Below the pieces are notes generated by a model. That model was given only the letters and a program-made list of their open reading frames with translations, was not told where the DNA came from and ran no database searches. A stretch of DNA of 64,000 nt, taken from contig SJOL01007411.1 in the NCBI GenBank assembly GCA_004794785.1, positions 98,979-162,978 of the forward strand. The letters run 5' to 3'. The stretch is from Opisthorchis felineus (taxonomy: Eukaryota > Platyhelminthes > Trematoda > Opisthorchiida > Opisthorchiidae). Position numbers and translations under genes: made by a program. Below, piece after piece: positions 21,702-33,058 of this stretch. The stretch's first letter is position 1. Every line of letters starts with the position of its first letter.

Positions 21702-24031
21702 TCAGCAATGTTAACTGCGTGGATTTTTGGAATCAACTTACCAAATATATTAAAAACAGAGACCAGTGGTCCCTGTTCTGTGGTAAAAGAAATGTGAAAA
21801 GCCTGCGCTGTACATTGAACCGTAGAAAATACATAATACGAAGGAATTCCTGGGCAAAATATTACTCCTGTGCATGATCGGTTTCAAATACTTTATACTT
21901 TGTTATCTCGTAAGGTGACCGGCCTTTGTGAACACGGAAATCGGAAACTCCAAGTAGGGATGGCCCTGTGATAAGAAACCAGCAATTCGACGCATATTCC
22001 AACTGATCGCGAATGTTTTTAGACTTCCGTCCCAGGGTTCAGTTCTTTTGAGTATCAGTTTTGATCACATCGTCACCAGAAAACATCCGCTGTCTAGCAA
22101 ATCGTACTTAATTTTCCTATCTTTGACAACAAGTTAGAGATCGCATATTCAGTTCTAGTAAATTTTTCCAACCCACTCAAATGCGCACTGACGATGTCTC
22201 CTCGACTGGAAACGAAACGTTTGCAAGCCAGTTGCCAAGCTCGGCGAATAGGTCAACGACCATCTGATCCAGCACTAGTAAACGCATCCGAGTTACCTAT
22301 ATTTCCACACATCGACAGCGGTGACTAGCTGTCATTTTTCTATTCGAACATGTTCGCTGGTTCCTCAAAGCCACGCCAAAGAATGAGAGGTTCCTCTGCG
22401 GACACTGTCCAGTTTGATCATCACTGGTGAAAGCGTGTGCTTGTACGAACATGAAAGCGTTACCTCTGGGCTATGAATCTCGCTCCATTTCACCACCAGT
22501 CACTTGCATATAGTACGAAGGCTGGTCACGAAAGATTTTGGGCGTTTGGATCAGTTGTGTGCATCATTATAAATGCGACAGGATACGTGACTACAGCCGC
22601 ATCCTAGGTAAGTGTCCAGGTATCTGCACAGACAAATGCCTCTCTGTTCTACCTAGATAGCTTCCATTCGTACGCAACTTGAGTGGACCAAGTGATCAGG
22701 CGATTTTGAGGTCCGCAGTTATATTATCGTCAGTGTGGATCGGTAAATGCGATCAATAACCGCAACTGTGTGCTGTATTGCGCTTTGGAGGGGGCCGCCT
22801 ATCTCACTAAACCCAATCGCATAGACAAACAACGTAATCCAATGAGACCCATATTTCCAGTGACTGGCTCGCCCCAACACAAGGTTGCTAAGCAGCTTAT
22901 GAAGCTCCTCGGGCTAATCAGTTAGCATCTTTATCATCACAAACTGAAAGATTGTCTTAAATTCGCTGGGAAGATAAAGAACGAGAACATTACTGCCGAA
23001 TAAATCTTACAACGAGCATGTCGTATGCCTGTTCGTTTAACGGAATTTTAACGGAACTTTAGACTTTCAGTACTTGAGGAGGTTGATGTGGAAAACTTGG
23101 GTTATATGTTCACTGAGTGTTGAACGAACCCTTGTGGGTTGTTTTAGGATGTGAGGTTTCATTTACAAAACCCGAAAGCTGCCACATCAGACCGCGGACA
23201 TCACACCGTGGACATGGTGAACACTTATTTTTTGGCACACATTCTGCTAGGTGCTAATTCGCATTACGGATGACCGTATGCTAATGTTATTAACTTTCTT
23301 CATGATGACCTTGTACCCATGTGATTTCTGTGTGTAATCAATGCAAGATTGATATATATAAAGCACAACCGCATGGAAAAAGTTGTCGTGTTTTTTTAAT
23401 GCTCTTCCTATTCTTTACCTGCTAATGTAAATTTGATTCAGTCTGCGCCAGAATCATGAAGAGTCCTTAAGATTTACCGTGAAAATGCCGAAACACCAGA
23501 ATGTTGCCCGATTTACAATTTGACGATACAAAGTTGGTGAATTTCATTTCTGTCATTTCCGTTCTATTGTGAAAGACATGATTCACTCATTCAAAACATA
23601 TGTGATAAATGATCGTTTCGTTTTAGAAATTGATGGCTCATGCATATGGTCAAATTTGCTTCGAATGCTCACAGTAGTGTGGATATTCCTCATCGAACAC
23701 TGAGCCCCTAGTGATACTGAATGCATCGAAGGAGCTCACATGTTCAGTCGCACCTACCGTCAACCTTGAGTGCTTTCTGCATATGTAAAGATTGTCTCAC
23801 CTCTGAGAAATACTTCGTTTTTTATTGACAGCATTGTCAGAAAACAGATAAAATAGTCCACCGCAAAAACGACATCCCCAAAGGAGGTCCTTCTTCAGCA
23901 CAACCTACAGCAGCGTTTTCTGTCAGTCACCATCTAGCATGAAATCCCTCTGAAGGTACTTCGTCCTATAACTAATAGCCGGCAGCTCACGGGTTCGAGA
24001 CACCGTGTAGTTTTGCGGGAGGCCCACTAGT
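21702..24031. other. Mostly unassigned DNA with one repeat
   Basis: Contains family-2 copy c (listed separately), a vague trace of family 1 at 22880-22930 (ACAAGGTTGCTAAGC, then CTCGGGCTAATCAG), and a weak exon-like segment 22514-22607 (plus, donor GTAAGT). Nothing else is recognised. Confidence 0.3.
22170..22318 (+). repeat. Ribozyme-like repeat family 2, copy c
   Basis: Core GCGCACTGACGATGTCTCC, loop TCGACT, GGAAACGAAACGTTTGCAA (22184-22226). The tail reads AGTTGCCAAGCTCGGCGA, ATAGGTCAACGACCATCTGA, AGCACTAGTAAACGCATCCG and AGTTACCTATATTTCCACAC. The outer stem pair next to GAAAC is a true G-C here, with one C-A mismatch inside the stem. Confidence 0.7.
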
Positions 24032-24951
24032 TTAGTGGTATTCTTGGAGCTTTGATGCAACGTAGAAACTGTTTTTCCAAAGGAGTTCAGATTGTCGTCT
24101 TAGACAGTCCAGGTCTTTTTTCTTGAGATGCACCGGTAAGGTGTCTTGGATGATCTGAGAGGAATCCTGCCGCTTCGACAGAAATCTACGAATGAATTGA
24201 CGCCAAGCTATGGTTGCCGGATAGCTGTGCAACACTTCTGGTTTCTCGCCAGCTACCTGGCATCCTTTTGGGAACCTTGATTCCAGATTCGCCTTCCTAT
24301 AGAGCTTCCTTGGGACTCCTATTCAGTCGTTTGAAGAATTCCGTGAAGATACCGCAATAAAACTCTCAGCACGTTTCAACACACCAGGTTTGGATAAGGG
24401 TCCATATTCTGCAATTTCCGTAGGTTTCCGTCCTCATTGATCCTAGTTTTCTGTAGACTATTAACAACCAACGGCACAGTTTGCAAAAACGAACTCGATT
24501 CACATGCAACGCCTTGGTATTTGAACTGAATAAAAGTCAGCAATTCAAAAGGCATCATAAGTGAACTAGTTTACGCTGGATCCATGGGAGGTAAGACTCA
24601 TTCAGCGACGATGTGTCGGTATCTGACGTATCTTTTGATTCAGTTACTCTTATGTTTGGCTAGGAATTCCCGATAGCGTACTGGGAATGCAAAACGCAAA
24701 GTTGGACACTCATACAAACCAATGCTCAGCAGATTCAATCCAGAAATTGTTTGGAAAAAAGCGGTTGAAATTTGTTCCATCAACTTACCCCCAAAATTCG
24801 TAAAACTGTTGACTTTAGAACCATATAGCTGCACAAGGATGGCTAAATATGGTGTGCTTTGGTATATTCCAGAGACTCCCCTTAATATGATTATACGGAT
24901 TTTCCGTCCTCCTGATACGCCATACAGCTTGTACGTAGCACAGGAATTTAG
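24032..24951 (-). CDS. Minus-strand exon candidates, possible C2-like segment
   Basis: Three pieces on the minus strand. 24951-24789 is open for 54 codons and ends at donor GTAAGT; it reads GGRKIRIIILRGVSGIY, then STPYLAILVQLYGSKV, loosely like the first strands of a C2 domain. 24525-24385 is open between a strong acceptor (GCTGACTTTTATTCAG) and GTGTGT. 24313-24032 is a 93-codon frame to a stop, ending YVASKLQEYH. Their phases do not join simply (the first leaves one base, the second starts in phase 0), so an exon is missing or some pieces are false. A plus-strand frame overlaps 24722-24955. Treat as tentative. Confidence 0.22.
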
Positions 24952-25984
24952 CTAATTCCAAGTCGATGGTCATTAAACTATACACCCAGACCGGACAATC
25001 AATGACAGGTAAGTTTCGAAAATAACTAAGGGCTATTCTATTGCTAGTTCACTTTGTGATCGGCGGATGTGATCCTCATACAATGGGTTGTTTATGACTG
25101 CGGCATCCAAAACGGGAATTTATCTAAACATTTTTTGGTCCAGCAATCTGCTGACTACTTCGGACAGTCATGTGGCCTCTGGTAACTGGGCGGAAAGCTC
25201 CCTCCGAAGATCCGTCAATCCTCGCGCCAGAAATACTACCTATCAAACCATGAGCGCGAACTTTTACCAGATATTCCAGGTAAAGGTGGGGTTGTCTGCC
25301 GAAAACGTTAACCACATAAGCTTTTTGTTCTATAATTGGCCTCGTTAGATGAGCACAGAGGGATCTGACATGTGACTTTTTCATTAAGTTACAGGTTACA
25401 AATTATGAACCACACATGCGCCAACCGATTTAATCTTGACAGATAAGTTAACTAGCCGCGTTCCGGATGAAGTGGTTTTCGGAGTTCCATTGACATTGGA
25501 TCAATCCCAATCACAGCGCTTCCCCAATTCGGTACGAAATATTTACGCCAAGACAGGAGGACTTTTCAAATAAAAACAGGGTGTAAACACACATTCCACA
25601 CAACCACCTTCAGTGAGGTTATCTTGTGATTTGACAAGGCGTGGTAACTGATTGTTGCACCAAACGTGTATACAAGCAAATCAGTCTGGTGAATATGACA
25701 AAGTAGTGGGAACAAATCAAGCGTGGTTACATCACTCTCACTTGAACAGCCCCCGTATTATGACAAGGCTTCTCTGGTTGGTTCACGTCGATCAGGAACC
25801 ATCACATCAGCCTAGGTGGTTTACTAGCATTGTGCTCAAAGGCCGGTTACTTTCGAAGGCAATAAACCACCCACGTAAACTCAAAAATAATGCACCAACT
25901 AAATATAAACTCCATTTGAGCACGCATTATCATGAACAATGGGCAAAGAAAATCATGCTGCAAAGTAGAGCTGTAATTTTTTTT
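24952..25984. other. Unassigned DNA
   Basis: Both strands carry ORFs of 80-150 codons over 25.1-26.1 kb, at the level expected by chance. No recognised motif. Confidence 0.3.
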
Positions 25985-26145
25985 ATAAACAACCTCTATT
26001 GGTTGTTGATCAGGTGGCTGTTGGTCTGTTCGCCGACTTACAAGTCGATTACCAAGATCGGCGAGCAAATCAACATCCACCTGATCAACAACCAGTAAAC
26101 TCACCCGAACTGACAATTTTCAACACATTACCATAAACAACCTCT
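25985..26145. repeat. 13-bp target-site duplication
   Basis: ATAAACAACCTCT at 25985-25997 is repeated without mismatch at 26133-26145. The two copies bracket the hairpin element exactly. Confidence 0.8.
25998..26132. mobile_element. 135-bp hairpin element related to family 2
   Basis: The arms 26000-26034 and 26060-26094 are reverse complements over 35 bases with few mismatches (TGGTTGTTGATCAGGTGG against CCACCTGATCAACAACCA). A 25-base loop and a 38-base tail (GTAAACTCACCCGAACTGAC and on) complete the unit. From 26053 on it matches the tail of family 2 (AAGATCGGCGAGCAAATCAA for AAGCTCGGCGAATAGGTCAA). The hammerhead-like core is absent; an inverted arm takes its place. Perfect 13-bp duplications flank it. 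No coding capacity. Confidence 0.75.
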
Positions 26146-28789
26146 GTCGGAGAGACACTTGAGGAAATATGCGGTTTGGGCCATTCCAAACTTTCACATC
26201 CTTTCTGTAAGACGCCTTCATCTAAGCAACACCCTGAAGACCGAAGTATTTTTATTGATTCTTATTTTTTTGCAGTGCAATTGAGTAAAATACCTCATTA
26301 AAATGGAAAGTAGTGCATGAGTGAATTGATATATTTCATGAGTCCAGTCACCTCCAACCGGTGAACCGAACGTCCTAGTTTAACAAAATTCCGTAACTTT
26401 TACTTTTCACTGAAGTTTTTTAACCTTGTAAATTTTGTGCTGATCGTGTAGACAGGTACTGAAACTGAAAAGAATGTAGCAAAGCAGGTGGAGAGAGCCT
26501 GTTGACGCGAACCCTACCCCTACATTCTATGCTGTGTTGACTGAGCACTAGACTTTTGCGTCACACCGGTCTTTACAGTGAACTCTACTGACGTGAGTGT
26601 CGACTAAAAGTTCTTCACGAGTTCCCTGGCTTCCTAAAAGCTCGGCATTTTAGGATGTCTTGGAAACCACTAAATTCGTCTATTCCAACCTACTGAAATG
26701 CTCCCAAGAGAGCCTCAAGTCTTTTGCCGAAGAAGTCCTAGCCTCTACCTTATAGTGAGCAGCCATTCTGTACAAAATTGAAGGGTAAAAACTCGTCTTC
26801 TGTACTATAGTGGGGTTGGTGGTCCATTGGTTGTCTCTCCAAGACAGTTGATCCACCATAGATTTCGAACGGACAAAGGTTAGCATTCACAAACATCTCC
26901 ATCGGACTGGATGAATAAGATCAGTCTTGGTCAAATGGCCATGTCAACATCCTTGATCAAAAGTTGTTCCAATATTACTGCTTTGCAGGTATCATTTGGC
27001 TGTGCAAAACCTAAAGATGTTTTTACGAACAAAAAACTGAATTTGATGAAGTCCCGAGGCACTTTCTTCCACTCTTACTAGTTATTATTCCCATCCTACG
27101 GCTTTCGCGGTAAACGACGCACTTTCAAGTACCCCAGTGGATGACCAAAAAGGAAGCTTAGAAAATGTATCCTAAGGAACCCTTCGAGTTGGATGTTTGT
27201 AACAGGACAAAGAAGTGTTTTGGGAGACGCTCCGGCTCAAGATTACTGATGATTGGAATGTCTGTACAGTCTCGTGTGGTACTGCAATGCATCTAACTCT
27301 TGAAAATAATGCCTCGATCCTTGCTGTGCGAACGATGACACGTTTATTGACCTCACTTAATGCAACCACATGTGCTTTACCGGTAAGTGCTTTCATTGTT
27401 CAAAGAAGCACCTGATAACCTAATCACACAGCTCATGAGCTTTATAAGCAGAAGACTCACGTCACTTCAAAGAAGGACAGGCAAGAAGCCAACAGGAACA
27501 GACCACAATTTCGTACCGGCGATCTTTAGGCGTCGCCTAATAGCCCATCAGAAGACTCCCCTGATTGTGAAATGCGATGTCTCCATTTCCGATTTCCCAG
27601 ATAAACAGTAATTGATGTCCTTCGGGAAAATATCCGAAGCATATATTGTAGCGTTTGACAGTGTCGCTACATACTGTGTGCGGAGAGCTAGAACTGATCA
27701 CAATGCTACGATAAGTAACTTGTGAATCACATGTTGAATGAAAGACTGAACTTCGGGGAAGACCACGCGACCAAGCAGGCGTCGGAGTCGAGACTGTCAA
27801 ACAAGGTAATCGAGTGCACGATCCGTCGGTAAGCAACTGATTCCATCAGAGGCAACCGAAATCGCCGTTAGGCCCACTTGACGAAGCTGTGTTAGACTAA
27901 GCAAAGCCATTTCGCCTCCTGCGACAAGCTTCCAGAAAACGATCAGCTATTCAACCCATTCTGCGAACTGCTCATCATTTCAGCCAACAGCGGACTGAAC
28001 ATTTAAGACAATTCCTCGACTACAAAAGCCAGCAAACGTCTCTTTCCGTCAATTCCCCACATCGGTGTAAGACATAAATTTTGCCCTCCTACAAAGAAAG
28101 AAGTGATACGGGGTGCAAAACCACAAACTTTCGGCTTGGTAAGGCATCTCTGTAGAACTATAAGAGGTACTTAGTCCTGTCCCTCCCTAGCCACTCCATG
28201 GCTTACTCTGTTCGGTCTTGGAGGAATGTTTCTGTTCGACAGCAGCACCTTCATTTTTCCACCTTTTCAGAATTCAGATGTCGAATCCGTTTGTGGAAAT
28301 CCTTGCGGCGTAAGCTCAAGGGGCTTAGCGGTCAAAATGCCTGTCAAACTTCTCGTAAGCCACTTTGCTGACACAGGAAACCCACCTGCTAGCCTCAGTC
28401 AGATGAGCTTTCCCCTGATAAGGATTGTATTCACCAGTTCTTCTCCAATTCTTCCGCCAATACCCAATACATTACTTCATTGACCTCGAGCAGCATTTGT
28501 CTGCTAGACAAGAATCAGTGCTTGATGTGGTGAATTCAAACTGTATCCCCACGAGACGAATCAGGCAGCTTGAGCCTTACCCCCCGATGAGAGAACACAA
28601 GTCCGTATGTACGACAAAGAATCATCAACCTTCGATCTGTCGTCTGGAGTTCGACAAAGCTGACCGACGCCCTTCATATTTTTCAACTCTGCAGTTGAAT
28701 AGACACTCAGCCAGGTTGTCAACGGAAAACTAACTAGATTATGGTTGGAATGTGTCTGCATAGACCTAGAATTCATAGAAGACATAACC
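26146..28789. other. Region with scattered exon-like segments
   Basis: Apart from the candidate at 27206-28354 listed separately, a short terminal-exon-like frame lies at 26989-27081 (plus, acceptor TTACTGCTTTGCAG). Minus-strand frames at 26680-26886 and 27537-27836 are open but unsupported. No repeats recognised. Confidence 0.25.
27206..28354 (+). CDS. Two exon candidates, first with TSP1-like motif
   Basis: Exon 27206-27382 (acceptor GGATGTTTGTAACAG, donor GTAAGT) holds exactly 59 codons. It contains DDWNVCTVSCGTAM, which resembles the W..C..SCG core of a thrombospondin type-1 repeat, and ends with TTCALP. Exon 28271-28354 follows a superb acceptor (TTTTTCCACCTTTTCAG) with 28 codons, SVCGNPCG among them, and donor GTAAGC. 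Both are phase 0 at both ends, so they can be joined. Cysteine content suggests an extracellular protein. A full TSP1 repeat needs more cysteines and the WxxW pattern, which are missing, so the assignment is weak. Confidence 0.28.
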
Positions 28790-29260
28790 GCTACATATCA
28801 CCAAAGTAAGGCACTTGATAGAATTCGTCAGTATTGTTCGGATGGAGGTCGACTACTCAGAAGCCAAAGTTCTTCCTCAAGATGCATCTTGCAGCTGTAA
28901 CTTGTAGGTTACAACAAATGAAGAGGAGGTGCCATTCGTTTGTGAGTTTATATACCTTGGATCAACCATCATTCTAAACTGTGAGACCAAGAATACAAGT
29001 CACGAATTGCTGGGATGATGCCCACAGGATATTGCCACAACTGAATTGCTTGCAATGACACAGAGACCAGTTTGAAGACAAAGATCCGAAAAATCAGTCT
29101 GCCATCCGACCTGTTTTACTTTGCAGATGAGAAACCTAGCTGACGGCTGCTTCAGGTTTTTATCGATAGTTAGAGGGCTATTCTCGGATGTGTCCTCTGA
29201 GGCGTGTACGGGATAATGATTCACCGTCAATGGCTTCATATTGCTCGAATAGTGCGACTT
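28790..29260 (+). mobile_element. Remnant of a second non-LTR RT lineage
   Basis: Broken plus-strand text reads EVDYSEAKVLPQDAS, EEEVPFVCEFIYLGSTII, then PSDLFYFADEKPS, LLQVFIDS and RAILGCVL. This is the RT thumb and C-terminal region (FxYLGSTI, LLYGSExW, LQVF..RxLRxILG) of a lineage different from copies A-D. Stops and frameshifts are frequent. The 5' boundary is unclear. Confidence 0.5.
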
Positions 29261-29867
29261 ATCCCGAAGTTATACCGAAATGATATCTGCAAGAGCCTTA
29301 CAATTAGGCAACGTGGTCCGGCAGCTGCAATTCAAGATATGCAAGAAGCCGGTTCATCCCCATTTAAGAAACAGCCGAACTGTCCCCCAGGTCGACTTAA
29401 AGTCACCACTAACTCTACTTGCTTGTTCAAAACCAAGTAGGTAAGTCAATCAAACAGACGCTGCTAACAGTACTAAATGAATGTAGTAGGAATCACTGAT
29501 CCAATATATGAATGGTCCATAAGGCGAACTTGCACTGCCTACGAATCTCCGTTGAGACTGTTATGCCGCAAATCCATAAAAACGGGTCGACGGACATAGG
29601 TGTTCATTGATTTTTTGCGACTTAAAATGAATGGACGCCTGCAGAGTTCATTCACCTATACGAGTCTTCAGAATTAATTAAGAACTGTCTTGAATCCAGA
29701 GGTGTGGCGACAGATGCAGAGTATTAAGTTTTTGTGGCTGGAACTCATGTCCACGATTGATTATGTGACCTGCGCTTTAACACAAACCACGGACGGAAAC
29801 AGCCGATTGGGTACGGAATGCCGCTCAACAGCTCATTGTCAGGATATACAAGGCCATATGTGACAGC

Positions 29868-30010
29868 TAACCAAACTGCTGTCCAGCCGCTCGTGGACGA
29901 ACAGTTAATTGTTGACCCACTGGCCGGAAGGTCTCGGGTTCGAAACTCTGAGTGCACAACACTACTGATCTCCAGCAAGGGTGAAACAGGTCTTCTCATC
30001 TTCTCGGCTG
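29868..30010 (+). repeat. Possible diverged tRNA-like SINE
   Basis: The stretch CACTGGCCGGAAGGTCTCGG followed by GTTCGAAACTC resembles the B-box side of the SINEs at 18.85 and 42.7 kb (ACTGACCGGAAGGTCCGTGG, GTTCGAGTCC). The A box is poor and the downstream body differs, so it may be another family. Confidence 0.4.
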
Positions 30011-31162
30011 ACTTCACTGACAGGAATAAACATCAGATGAATATGCCAAATCTCTACACACTACCATCAATATATCGCATGGAATCGGCGATTGCCGGAA
30101 ACGTCTGCCAAAACAGGACATGTATGAAAACTAGGTTTATTTTGCAGTCACATGCGGATCGGTCAAACGTTTCAGTAGAAAACTTTATAGTGCTTCCTGG
30201 AATCTTCGAAGTGGAATATATGGCAGAAGCATCTCTCTACGTATTTTACTGATGGAAGAAATTATGTGCACGATTTCCAAGACGTAAACAGGCAGCCATC
30301 TGGAAGGCGCCTACGCGTGGATTCAAAAGTGGGCTGTCTAAACGGAAGTCCGCCAATTCGATCACTGGCTACCCTGGCCCACACAAGACTTCCTCGAGCA
30401 CTGAAATTGTAATGTGATGTGAGAACGTGTCTTCTAGTGCACGCCATATATAGCGTTGTTCACTTCCACCATAGCTATGGATCCGTCATTCAAATAGTGA
30501 AATCAGTATTTTCGCAGTTAGTGTGCGTACAGATAACAGTAAATTAGCTTAGGAAAAGAGAAGAGGTTCCTTTGAGGCTAATTAGAGGGAGCACCTGGCA
30601 TCAAAACTTAAAATGGGGGATTAGATATGCGATCGAAAGATAATGATCAGAATGCAATGCTAAATCACACATTTCGCGTAGCTGAGATGATCTAAGAGCA
30701 GTAGTTACTGTCCTGGCATAAACAAAGTCGTGCATTATATATTATAACATTTGAATTTTTAACACCTGTAATGTTCCTTGAAAAAATATCAACTTTAAGC
30801 CCCTTCTCAGACATCAGGAGATGGCGGTCTCTGCGGAGTAGCTGTACTTGTGAGGAGGCTGTATAAACCTCAAAACCATGTATGGATACAAAACCATGTC
30901 ATTAGCCAAGACAAGCTTCCATATTTTGGCTGGAATCCTAAAAGATAGATCAGGTAGAAAAACTTACTGTGAATCCGCTTAGATGAATCCCGTCTCTCTC
31001 GATATGATTGGTTTCCCGTACTTCCAGTGCTATTTGATCACTGAAAGCAGTCTGAAACCATCCGGCAAACAAAAACTTACAACTGGTCAGTATTTGACCT
31101 CGACGCCTGATAAGATAAAACTTGTAGAGTTCCATTCATTTGTTGCAGGCCCAGAAAGCTAA
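30011..31162. other. Unassigned DNA with two minus-strand exon-like pieces
   Basis: 30400-30262 (minus) follows an acceptor CATTACAATTTCAG and is open for 45 codons to a stop. 31051-30968 (minus) is exactly 28 codons between GGATGGTTTCAG and donor GTAAGT, reading IALEVRETNHIERDGIHL. Their phases do not match directly. No family recognised. Confidence 0.25.
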
Positions 31163-31327
31163 GCACACGCCATTCTGCGGTTAGGGACTCCGAACCTATC
31201 AGTTAGTAGGATCGTTGTTCTGAAAGCAGACAATGCTTTTAACAAAATTATGGTCATCCCTTTCCGAAAAGCTAGCGAGGGTGAGTGGATGCAGTGGGTG
31301 GCATTCATTCACAGTTTTCTATATTAG
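31163..31327 (+). pseudogene. Possible Penelope-like RT scrap
   Basis: A 54-codon frame reads LSVSRIVVLKADNAFNKIMV, then IPFRKASEGEW. Penelope-like reverse transcriptases carry a conserved IVVLPADKG....VVM block near their N-terminus, and this resembles it with the key KADKG altered to KADN. The next conserved region (GLPKIHK) was not found. Interest lies mainly in the hammerhead repeats nearby. Chance similarity is possible. Confidence 0.3.
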
Positions 31328-31879
31328 TTAAACAAAGAATTTATCAAGCACCTATTGAGTGCATGCCTTAGTACCCAGGGGAGTAGTAATCACGCAAATA
31401 AATTCATCAACCGTATATGAAGATTTGTCGGCTGGTCTCCTTGAAATACACGTGTGCAAAATAAGTGTACCGACTTTATGGCCACGTGTTCCGGCAGTCA
31501 CATGAAGAGTTAAAATGAATACAGGTTGATATTTTCCAGCTAAAAAGTAGAAAATAAGTTATGATAGTAGGTGAGGATAAAACGGGTGCAAAATACGTAT
31601 AAATACACTGCAATTTATCAGCCTTCACCGTCACTCGAGTCTTCAAATCCTAAGCTGAGGCAAGTGATAGTTATTGAGATTTAAAGTCTAAAGCAATGGT
31701 TCTCAACCGGGAGGGAGTTTTCATCGGGAGGAAATTTTCATAGGGAGGAAATTTCGATAGTCTAGTAAAGACTTCAGAGCATTGATTTTTTGTCCGTTAC
31801 ATCGACTGGTCAAACAAACGGCAGTTATCTTTTGGAATTTTTAATTTTCCTCCTCGTTAGCCAATATCTATCTGTCCTT

Positions 31880-32345
31880 GTCTGATATTGATGTCGTGTC
31901 TGGTCGGGTCATGTGCATTGGCACCGCAAGACGGGTTTCGCCCTTTCGCGACTAACCAGTGAAATTCAATGTAGATAAACGGATGACTGGTGGCAAAATA
32001 AGTCGGCTACAGTTTGTGGGCTGAAAACCGGTGGTCACGTCTGTGTCCCTGCTACACTTGCCTTAGGGGCACGCCAAATGTCCCAGCGTGAATAGAGTAG
32101 AGGGCGTAGAACTCGCCAGCGCGCGGATAGCGGTGCTGGGTCAGCGGAGATGACACGAGGTGGTGTGCACTTACCAGCACAATGGTCTGGGTCTAAAAGT
32201 ACGAAACCCAAGCAGAGTAAGATCCAATTAACAACCCCCACCCCGCAACCCCAAACCAATTGTCCCGGTACTACGTGACGAACACAGGAGACCAAAATAT
32301 GTGAACGACCCCCAAGAGGAGTATTCCATTAAGGTGTCTGGGACC
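31880..32345 (-). repeat. GC-rich unclassified repeat with hammerhead-like motif
   Basis: The stretch is richer in C on the plus strand than its neighbours and lacks stops over 86 codons on the minus strand (32295-32035). I recall similar text from fluke repeat ORFs, but cannot verify that. Downstream on the minus strand (31922-31962) lies CTGGTTAG, TCGCGAAAGGGC, GAAACCCGTC, a possible decayed hammerhead core with two changes in CUGAUGAG and a weak stem II. Boundaries are approximate. Confidence 0.4.
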
Positions 32346-32769
32346 GAAAGAAGCAAGGCCGCAAAATCCGATTTCACCGTGAAGACAATCCCCCCCAACC
32401 AATCCAATCTAAATGTTAGTCATCCCAACTAACCAACAACCAGGACCTTCAGACCGACACCCATCACTGATCAAGTCGGCTAGTCATAGGAAATCTCACA
32501 GCTTGGTTCCCTGATTGCCTTGAAACCCGATCAACCTGCTTACTTACTCACTTGGCTTTTGCGTCAAAAGCGAAACGTCGCCCAGCAATAGATCCACCGA
32601 TTGTTTACCATACCTCTCTGAAACGATGACCACCCAGTCGGTCCCAAACATTTTCCAATTAATTGAAATTTCATAGTCTGTTATAGCTTAAAACAAACAA
32701 ACGAGGCAAGGTTACTGCTTAAGCTGACGTAACCAATCATTTAAAGTATTGTGTTTCCTCAGGCGGGGC

Positions 32770-33058
32770 ACACTAACCATAGGGTTTCGGAAGACGTCGA
32801 CAGCGCACGACCGGTTTTACACTTCTTCGGGCTCACCGAATAGGCTCAGTCCTCAAGTTACCGGTCCGCTTGAACTCAAAATGGACGTAATTAGCTAAAT
32901 GCACTCATTCCCACACTACTTTGGTTTTAACACTCAACTGATTCCAACTTAATTTCTCGTTTATGATGTTCTTCTCCAAATGAGAGTGCTGCACAAGGCC
33001 ACCTCATGTTTCATTTGGTACGATGTTCGAGATATCGCAATGCATTATGTAGACTTGC
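32770..33058 (-). repeat. Ribozyme repeat family 1, full-length decayed copy
   Basis: Nearly the whole unit is present: TCGACAGCGCACGACCGG, CTTCTTCGGGCTCACCG, CTCGTTTATGATGTTCTTC, GGCCACCTCATGTTTCATTT, GATGTTCGAGATATCGC and GTAGACTT. The ribozyme core on the minus strand is broken (TTCGGTGA for CUGAUGA, TAAAAC for GAAAC). Confidence 0.6.

Noticed and set aside
25652..26098. 148-codon plus-strand ORF
   Set aside because: It overlaps the hairpin insertion and its TSD, has no recognisable motif, and one or two such ORFs are expected by chance.
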